Below, piece after piece: positions 56,297 through 64,000 of a DNA stretch of 64,000 nt. Position 1 is the stretch's first letter. The number at the start of each line of letters is the position of its first letter. Source of the stretch: Lutraria lutraria (lineage: Eukaryota > Mollusca > Bivalvia > Venerida > Mactridae). A program made the position numbers and the translations under genes. The notes beneath the pieces are model-generated. The model saw only the letters and a list, made by a program, of their open reading frames with translations, was not told the DNA's origin and did no database searches. Location of the stretch: contig OZ026842.1 of the NCBI GenBank assembly GCA_964023205.1, positions 11,749,407 to 11,813,406 of the forward strand, read 5' to 3'.

Positions 56297-56405
56297 GTCA
56301 TCCTGTATAAAGGCCACGTTGTGGATTGAATCCATTATTTTTGAAAACCATTTAGAACATAATGACCTCTGAATAAATACCACCTGTCAATAAAGGCCAC
56401 ACTGA
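56297..56405. mobile_element. Fragment of the 'aaaggccac' MITE family
   Basis: CATCCTGTATAAAGGCCACG and CACCTGTCAATAAAGGCCAC match the interior of the copy at 32627-32790; termini are absent. Confidence 0.5.
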
Positions 56406-57990
56406 CTATGAATGCATTTGAAGTTTCTTTGAATGTAAATTTCCTTGAAATTCGTTCAGTGCCAAATTTTCAGTTGTGAGCGGCATAGGTATAAAAAGGC
56501 TCCTTATTAATTCTATAAGCAATTACAAATGTCCCCTATTAATGGTCCATGCCGAGTAAAATTCTTTGGCATTAGTAACCCAGTTATGGACCTCAGTGGC
56601 TATGGTCTCTGACTAGAATTCAATAGCCTCTTAATGCTGTGAATTAAATTTCACATTAAACTGTTTCCTATGTACACACAAGTCTACGGGAACCAGTTTA
56701 ATTTCACGCAGTGGGAGGAAGTTGTCTATCTTGGGTGTTCGATCACTTAAGGTATTTGCGGTCTTCCTCTATCCTTGAGCATGGGAAACTCGCCAGGGAT
56801 CACGTGTTTACATTTCATCACTGGCATTGTTGTGCAACCCTTTCTCAACCCCTCAAAATAAAAAAATGATGACATTTTAAAACCTACTTTTTAACCTTAC
56901 ATATGCAATGTTCATACTTACTGATATTCGTTTATCTACAAACAAGTATTACTTTATAACAATTGCTGGGAAAAGTCCACCACTTCCTTCTACTTATAAG
57001 CAATATAGAGAAATTCAATGGAAAACTTTTATTGTTCATTGTGAAATTCATCAAGGCATGCAATGTGTTAATTAATAAATTATTTCCCGGAGAAAGTTAT
57101 CGTTAAGTGTAGATTGTCAGATGAGTTCAGAAATGTGCTTGGAAATATAAATAAGCTCTATCTTAATGTCCCGGGATAAAGGTTTCTTTTCTTATCGACA
57201 TAAACTTCAGCATTCGCACGATCTGTTCGGGCATATCTATTAATGTTAGTGTCAGACAAAATTCCATTGCGCGAACGTCTTTCATTTCATTCGTTATAAA
57301 TTGATTAAAACAATCGATTTAGGCACGAGAAGTGGTTGTGATTTAATACGGAGATGACTATAGCAGAGTCTCTGTATTTCCCTATTTCCCTCGAGGAAAC
57401 CTATTTCAATGCCAGGAACCAACCTGTCCATAACACAATGTTGTTTATAAGCGAATTATTTTTCCTGTACCGTTTCGGTACGGCATGTACGGCATTTACA
57501 TTTTTAACTACGACTAGAACATCCTAAATTCGTTTTCCGACTACATGTACAGTAATTAATGTTAGGTCTATTTAGTTCCATTAGAGCATTGTTAAGCCAC
57601 ATTATGTCGCAGATCAAATATGTAACACGTTAATGGTATATTCGACCTAATAACATACATCTGTCATATGTGACATATTCTTCTGTCAAAAACAAAAACG
57701 TATATGTCACATACGTTGTGATAAAATATTATTATTAATATTATTGAAAAAATAAGGAAACAACAACCTTGGGGATATCCGTGTTATGTCCACCGTTTAT
57801 AAGGATACCCCAGTCAAAGACCTATGTATAGGTCTTTGCCCCAGTCATAAGAAGAACAACAATCGAGCCTCCAATATATGCATTGGACCAACACGTACTG
57901 AGCTTTCTTCAATCAAATTTGGGATAATCTCTGAGAATCAGAGCAAAATAACCTGACTGTCAGGGCTGATGAAGAAGCTGTCGTATAGTA
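56406..57990. other. Intergenic, no gene recognised
   Basis: Contains a perfect palindrome CAAAGACCTATGTATAGGTC..TTTG at about 57815-57839 next to GGATACCCC/GGGGATATCC inverse pieces (57771-57805). No ORF of note. Confidence 0.4.
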
Positions 57991-60090
57991 GCTATAGGAA
58001 GTACGAATCGACTTGGGGACGAATCCGAGAAAAAAGAACAAATAACCTAGGGGGCGAATCAGAGAGAAAGTAAGAATTGACTTGGGGACGAATCCGAGAA
58101 AAAAGTACGAATTGACTTGGGGACGAATCCTAGAAATAAGTACTAATAGGCTTGGGGACGAATCCAAGAAAAAAGTAAGAATTAACAAGGGGACGAATCC
58201 GAGAAAAAGGTACAGATTGATTTGGGGACGAATCCGAGAATAAAGTACGAATTGACTAGTGGACGAATCCCAGAAAAAGCAGGAATTAACTAGGATACGC
58301 ATCCGTCCGAGAAAAAGTACGAAAGAACTGGGGGACGAATCCGAGAAAAAAGTATGAATTAACTAGGGGACGAATACGTCCGAGAAAAAGTACGAATGAA
58401 CTGGGGAACAAATCCGAGAAAAAAGTACGAATAAACTGGGGACGAATCCGAGAAAAAGTACGAATTAACTGGTGGACGAATCCGAGAAAAGTACGAATTA
58501 ACTTGGGGACGAATCCTAGAAATAAGAACGAATTAACTGGGGGACGAATAAAAAAAAAATGCGAATTAACTAGGGGACGAATCCGAGAACAAAGTACGAA
58601 TTGACTAGGGGACGAATCCGAGACAAAAGTGCGAATTAACTTGGGGACGAATCCCACAAGAAGTACGAATTGATTTGGAGACGAATCCCAGAAAAAGTAG
58701 GAATTGACTAGGTGACAATTTCGAGAAAAAAGTACGAATTCACTGGTGGACGAATCCGAGAAAAGTACGAATTAACTTGAGGACGAATCCTAGAAATAAG
58801 AACGAATTAACTGGGGGACGAATCCAAGAAAAAATGCGAATTAACTAGAGGACGAATCCGAGAACAAAGTACGAATTGACTAGGGGACGAATCCGAGACA
58901 AAAGTGCGAATTAACTGGTGGACGAATCCGAGAAAAGTACGAATTAACTTGGGGACGAATCCTAGAAATAAGAACGAATTAACTGGAGTACGAATCCAAG
59001 AAAAAATGCGAATTAACTAGGGGACGAATCCGAGACAAAAGTGCGAATTAACTGGTGGACGAATCCGAGAAAAGTACGAATTAACTTGGGGACGAATCCT
59101 AGAAATAAGAACGAATTAACTGGGGTACGAATCCAAGAAAAAATGCGAATTGACTAGGGGACGAATCCGAGACAAAAGTGCGAATTAACTGGTGGACGAA
59201 TCCGAGAAAAGTACGAATTAACTTGGGGACGAATCCTAGAAATAAGAACGAATTAACTGGGGTACGAATCCAAGAAAAAATGCGAATTAACTAGGGGACG
59301 AATCCGAGAACAAAGTACGAATTGACTAGGGGACGAATCCGAGACAAAAGTGCGAATTAACTTGGGGACGAATCCCACAAGAAGTACGAATGGATTTGGA
59401 GACGAATCCCAGAAAAAGTAGGAATTGACTAGGTGACAATTTCGAGAAAAAAGTACGAATTAACTGGTGGACGAATCCGAGAAAAGTACGAATTAACTTG
59501 GGGACGAATCTAAGAAATAAGAACGAATTAACTGGGGGACGAATCCAAGAAAAAATGCGAATTAACTAGGGGACGAATCCGAGAACAAAGTACGAATTGA
59601 CTAGGGGACGAATCCGAGACAAAAGTGCGAATTAACTGGTGGACGAATCCGAGAAAAGTACGAATTAGCTTGGGGACGAATCCTAGAAATAAGAACGAAT
59701 TAACTGGGGGACGAATCCAAGAAAAATTGCGAATTAACTAGGGGACGAATCCGAGAACAAAGTACGAATTGACTAGGGGACGAATCCGAGACAAAGGTGC
59801 GAATTAACTTGGGGACGAATCCCACAAGAAGTACGAATGGATTTGGAGACGAATCCCAGAAAAAGTACGAATTGACTAGGTGACAAATCCGAGAAAAAAG
59901 TACGAATTAACTAGGGGACAATTTCGAATAAAAAGTACGAATTGACTAGGGAACGAATCCAAGAAATACGTACAAAATTAATTAACTAGCGGACGAATCT
60001 AAGAAAAAGTACAAAATTTATTAACTTGGGAACGAATCCGAAGAAAAGTACGGATTGACTAGGGGACGAATCTGATTAAAAGCACGAATT
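57990..60090 (-). repeat. About 35-bp satellite array with multi-unit higher order, about 58 units
   Basis: The unit is about GGGGACGAATCCGAGAAAAA plus AGTACGAATTAACTA. Variants with GGTGGACG, CCTAGAAATAAGAACG, CCAAGAAAAAATGCG and GAGACAAAAGTGCG follow a fixed order that recurs at about 137, 173 or 275 bp from 58740 onward. Units vary from 33 to 38 bp. Two minus-strand ORFs (57913-58302, 58286-58657) read the array as repeated PSQFVL/RIRP peptides; these are by-products of the repeat. Confidence 0.88.
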
Positions 60091-60770
60091 GTTTTGTGAT
60101 CGTGCGGCCATATACACGGATCATGTTAGTATTTGTTGCTCTATTACTGAAAAAAAAGAAACGTTTGCTCATATACTCAACTACATAGTCCTGAGACATG
60201 CAGAAAAGGCAATGGGCTGTTACACCATTTGCTGATTAACAATGATATGTTGACACCTTTTGTAGTGTACAATGTATTAATACAACCACTTTATAGCTTG
60301 TGGAAGACTTTAAATATGGATATTAAAACAGTCAAAAACTAGAATTTTCGACTTTCATGCAATTTGAATTATACAACAGGAAAATATATTGTTGCTTTAC
60401 TGTCTATATTTGCAATAACGTATGATTGAGATATTGAAATGTGTAAGGTGCAACATTTTAGCCGCATGATGACGTATTTTAACGTTTAAGTGTGTTTCCC
60501 CAGGGCTCATACAATCATACCTAGCCAAGTGCTGTGTCTAGGAAATCACAGGAAAAGGGGCGGGACGTGTATCGGTGCTTTGCATCGGGCAAAATAAAGA
60601 ACTTGGAAAAAAACTATTCGAAATAAGAGGGGGGGGGGGATATACATGTCAATTATCCTGTATCTTATTTCCCCTCACGTGTAATACACACTGGGGAGGC
60701 CTTGACATGATCATAGATGTCGAGTGGGTTATTGAGAACAGATAAAAACTTGGTAATGAATCAAATGATT
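60091..60770. other. Intergenic, no gene recognised
   Basis: Contains a G-run near 60630. No ORF or repeat of note. Confidence 0.4.
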
Positions 60771-60774
60771 GCTT

Positions 60775-60843
60775 ATTACATCAGTATATCGCGATATATT
60801 ACATCAGTATATCGCGATAAAAATTACATAAGTATATCGCGAT
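60775..60843. repeat. Three copies of ATTACAT(C/A)AGTATATCGCGAT
   Basis: 21-base units start at 60775, 60798 and 60823. Each holds ATCGCGAT, a perfect palindrome with two CpGs. Spacers are 2 and 4 bases. Confidence 0.8.
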
Positions 60844-60947
60844 GTAGGTTTGGTGGTATCATGGCAATCCCAGAAAATGTAACATGCATGTCGTTATTTA
60901 CAGGTATCGTCTCGACTTTCAAGATTATCTGCGTTGTTATCGTATTA

Positions 60948-60975
60948 ACAGAACAGAACAGAACAGAACAGAACA
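60948..60975. repeat. (ACAGA)n microsatellite
   Basis: Five AGAAC units, the complement of the TTCTG repeat at 23880. Confidence 0.8.
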
Positions 60976-61374
60976 TGACTTATTAACTCTAGTATATTTT
61001 ACAGCATCATAAGCGCATACAATGTATAATAAAGTTAAACTATGCTTTACACATGACATAATATTGTGAACAACGGTTTGAACCTGTGATATGATATATT
61101 TAAAAAAAGAGTGATACTTATTCACATTGCTAGCATCCATAAATTATTAAATTGCTTGAAAGAGGGACAAAGGGGGATGAACGCCCTGCTATATAACAAA
61201 CAGTTCGCTGTAATGGGTTATATGTATGGATTATAAAGTCGTGAAAAGCGTGGACGGATCATGTTTGTAAACATTACGCTTTATGCTGATACCTATTGTG
61301 TATTGACCTCATTTGACTCACACGTTCTCGAAAGTGAATTCAAATTATATAGTGTTATTTGGAATATCAAAAAT

Positions 61375-61831
61375 ACATATATATTTTTGTCAATCCCAAC
61401 ACATAAACGTATCATATCTATCAATAAAACCTAAAATAAGCCATTTTGAAAAACATACATTTTTCAACGTCAACAATATATACTAAAAGATATAAATGTT
61501 CGTCAGAAAAATAGCTAGCACGTACCTTCGAAAACACCTCGTTATTTATTCCATTTCCAATATTTTCACATAATCCTTGTGTCAGTCGATGCAGTACACA
61601 TTATTATTCACAATTATTGTCAAATTTAAGTTTCAACTTCAATATTAACCCCAAAATATTCAAAACAATTTGCAAAATGGTCAATAATTTGCATCAGCTA
61701 CAATTTCTTTCGACATAGTTTCGTAGTATTTGAATGCATCGCGTATTGCAAAACCGAGAACCAGCAGGCAAAACAACAGTAGTAGTATATACACATAACT
61801 TTATGTGTTGGGATTGAAAAAAATATAAATG
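61375..61831. mobile_element. MITE-like element, TCAATCCCAACACATAAA ends
   Basis: ATATTTTTGTCAATCCCAAC followed by ACATAAACG at the left is the complement of CTTTATGTGTTGGGATTGAA at about 61800-61820. Length about 450 bp, AT-rich and non-coding. Target-site duplication not resolved. Confidence 0.6.
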
Positions 61832-62686
61832 TCTTTTAATTTTTGAGCTCCTAACCCCAAGTGTCTGTGGTCAGAGTATATAAAGCAAAACCGGTTTGTG
61901 GTCAAAATCGCTAAATGTGTAGTTTAATTTCCCTATAGTCAAGGTCGAATATTGGGCGATACTATCGTAAGGTAATCACTGTAAATTAATTGCCAAAATC
62001 ATTTAAAATTTGTAGTCAAGACTTAGTGTCATTCACGTGAACCAGAGTCGCTTATATTTTTATGGGTCAGATAATTTTGAAAGATACGGTCTTTTAACTG
62101 CTAACCAACAATGATATTCATTTTGTGTTTTTCATCAGAAGATCCACAAAAAATGAATCTGAATATTTGTATTCCATAGTTGATCGAAAAAGAATTGTGT
62201 TTCAATATGTACCCAAGGAAAGTAACGAAACTTTAGTACAACTTATATAATGCTTCTAAATTATTTCTTTTTCTGCGCACAATTCTATCCTGTTTGAGTA
62301 CGTTCGAACGTAGATATTCATATATTGACCTTTGACAAATGACAAAACACCAATGACGTATGTAGAAGGATCGGGTATCAAAACAGCCATTACATATGTC
62401 TAGAATTCTTTATAAAGACCATATTATGTGATGGCATTAAGTAATTTACTTTATATCATGTAAAAGTCGTTATGCACGATGAGATTAAATAAGAAAACGA
62501 AATAATTAAAGGAGTTATTTACCGATAAGTATATATTTGAGTACGAGATAGGTCAGTGTGATTTTTATTAAAACTGAGATACATAATATGAACAAATGTC
62601 ACACGCTGAGGTCACTAAATTTGCTGTTGGAATTATCTAGAAATCTTCTGTTGTATTCTTATCTGTTGTTTATCGGCTCATTGCAG
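61832..62686. other. Intergenic or intronic, no gene recognised
   Basis: No ORF, repeat or RNA gene is seen. Confidence 0.4.
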
Positions 62687-62727
62687 GACAGCTATGGTAA
62701 TTTCGGAGCCGACCCAGAGGAGAGAGG
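62687..62727 (+). CDS. Possible 41-nt coding exon (DSYGNFGADPEERG)
   Basis: A strong acceptor with a pyrimidine-rich tract (TCTGTTGTTTATCGGCTCATTGCAG|) and a donor GG|GTAAAT bracket a GC-richer segment. Its first frame reads DSYGNFGADPEER and part of a Gly codon. Partner exons are not identified; the next would lie beyond the 17-bp array or outside the window. Could also be chance. Confidence 0.25.
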
Positions 62728-62800
62728 GTAAATACATGGTACCCGGCATTTAAATCCCCTTTTATAATAGTGTCCCTTGTTCTTTATCGTGCTGTCGTAC

Positions 62801-63441
62801 TTAGACCCTCATTTTACTTATACCCTCATTTTATTTAATCCCTCATTTTACTTAAACACTCATTTTACTTAAACACTCATTTTACTAAAACCCTCATTTT
62901 AATTAAATCCTCATTTTAATTAAACCCTCATTTTACTTAAACCCTCGTTTTAATTAGACCCTCATTTTACTTAAATCCTCATTTTACTTAAACCCTCATT
63001 TTACTTAAACCCTCATTTTACTTAAACCCCCATTTTACTTAAACCCTCATTTTAATTAGACCCTCATTTTACTTAAACCCTCATTTTAGTTAAACCCTCA
63101 TTTTACGTAAACCCTCATTTTACTTAAACCCTCATTTTACTAAAACCCTCATTTTACTTAAATCCTCATTTTACTTAAACACTCATTTTACTTGAACCCT
63201 CATTTTACTTGGACCCTCATTTTACTTAAACCCTCATTTTAGTTAAACCCTCATTTTACTTAAACCCTCATTTTAGTTAAATCCTCATTTTACTTAAATC
63301 CTCATTTTACTTAAACCCTCATTTTACTTAAACCCCCATTTTACTTAAACCCCCATTTTACTTAAACCCTCATTTTACTTAAACCCTCATTTTACTTAAA
63401 CCCTCATTTTACTAAACCCCCATTTTACTAAAACCCTCATT
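62801..63441 (+). repeat. 17-bp satellite array, about 37 copies
   Basis: The unit is CCTCATTTTACTTAAAC, with variants TTAATTAGA, TTAGTTAAA and TTACTAAAA. The period is almost strictly 17. Confidence 0.92.
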
Positions 63442-63769
63442 AGCTTTTTTGGTGTTAAAGATAAAGTAGGTCTTTACCTATCATTGAAACTGTTTTTAAC
63501 TTACGATATAAACAGTTCGAAATTTTCCAAATTAATCATCAAGTACATATAGAAATGAAGCATAGTTTTTTTTCAAAGATAAAACCATATGAAAGACATC
63601 TGATAACATTGACTAAAGAAACATATAACAATAAGCAACACTATTGTAGGATAAAAGCATTAAACATGCAAAATTATGCAAAACTTATGTAATGTAAACC
63701 AGTACCAGGGATTACACAAAAAAGAGAGCATTTTTTTCTTATTCCTATACAACAGGGTAACAGAAAGTC
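63442..63769. other. AT-rich, no gene recognised
   Basis: No features. A 95-codon minus-strand ORF (63674-63961) runs across the SINE and the TTAA element and is incidental. Confidence 0.4.
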
Positions 63770-63893
63770 GGGTGGTTGAAGCTCCTGACAAGTAATTACT
63801 GAGTCCTTCACCGCTGTGAGTTCGAATCCAATCCGGGACCAGCTGACTTCCGTGTGAGGAAGCTGTCCGTTTAGTTTACGGCAGGTCATTGAT
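63770..63893 (+). mobile_element. tRNA-derived SINE
   Basis: A tRNA-like head with B box GAGTTCGAATCC (about 63820-63831) is followed by CCAGCTGACTTCCGTGTGAG and GAAGCTGTCCGTTTAGTTTA-CGGCAGG. The GTGAG.AAG..G..GTTTACG part resembles the core at 20430-20470. A poly-A or TTAA tail is not visible, because a TTAA-family element begins at 63931. Confidence 0.6.
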
Positions 63894-63930
63894 ACAACGA
63901 AAGTGTAGCACCCAATAGTACAACCATCGG

Positions 63931-64000
63931 TTAAAGACATTGAACCAGGAATGCGAGGCATGTGACTTATGGACCAGAAAGTCCCCTAATTACACAGTAG
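63931..64000. mobile_element. Start of another TTAA-family element, cut by the window end
   Basis: TTAAAGACATTGAACCAGGA then ATGCGAGGCATGTGACTTAT and CCAGAAAGTCCCCTAATT match, in reverse, the end of the nested element at 25320-25380. Confidence 0.7.

Noticed and set aside
57913..58657. Two minus-strand ORFs of 129 and 123 codons with repeated PSQFVL and RIRP motifs
   Set aside because: They lie wholly in the 35-bp satellite; the peptide repeats follow from the DNA repeat and frames break with unit-length changes.

Overview
The window is animal nuclear DNA: AT-rich, gene-poor and dominated by repeats. Several dispersed families match, from memory, repeats that recur in marine bivalve genomes. 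They include the GCTCACCTGA-headed family ending in GGTGAGCGATA..GGGCC, the 'aggtcactaggtcaa' family, GTCCGTAAGGACACAGATGCC, tRNA-derived SINEs with a conserved core, and LINEs tailed by short repeats. A bivalve mollusc is the best guess; the species cannot be fixed from sequence alone.

Layout. 0-1 kb holds the 5' end of a Gypsy-type LTR retrotransposon on the minus strand (Gag N-terminus, tRNA-Leu-like primer-binding site, LTR edge). 1-14 kb holds small terminal-inverted-repeat elements and a striking 2.3-kb foldback element built from 117-bp repeats that switch strand near 8392. 15-16 kb holds a decayed LINE fragment. 17-22 kb holds dispersed bivalve-type repeats and a SINE. Between 20.1 and 27.3 kb a series of same-strand splice-like sites suggests a possible spliced transcript. 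24-30 kb holds one TTAA-flanked element nested inside another copy of its own family, and two large foldback elements. 30-42 kb is an old satellite domain (44-bp and 40-bp arrays) interrupted by a nearly complete but dead LINE at 33.0-38.5 kb.

The best protein-coding gene lies on the minus strand at 42.2-44.0 kb. Two exons join in phase to encode a 77-residue protein that I do not recognise. A second, weaker coding exon lies on the opposite strand just upstream, so a shared promoter region is possible. 44.5-46.8 kb holds a minus-strand CR1/L2/Jockey-like LINE truncated directly against a second 40-bp satellite (46.76-49.78 kb, about 75 copies).

50-64 kb holds a 122-bp GC-rich near-perfect hairpin, a 183-bp repeat cluster with a palindrome, a TTAA-flanked element, a tRNA-Thr-like sequence, a 2-kb array of about 35-bp units, a 17-bp array, a possible 41-nt exon, a second SINE and the edge of another TTAA-family element. 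No rRNA gene, intact tRNA gene, CRISPR array or operon is visible. All autonomous mobile elements that can be judged are broken. Nothing seen amounts to an obviously new system; the strongest leads are the two-exon orphan gene, the 117-bp foldback element and the LINE whose two coding regions share one frame across a single TAG.
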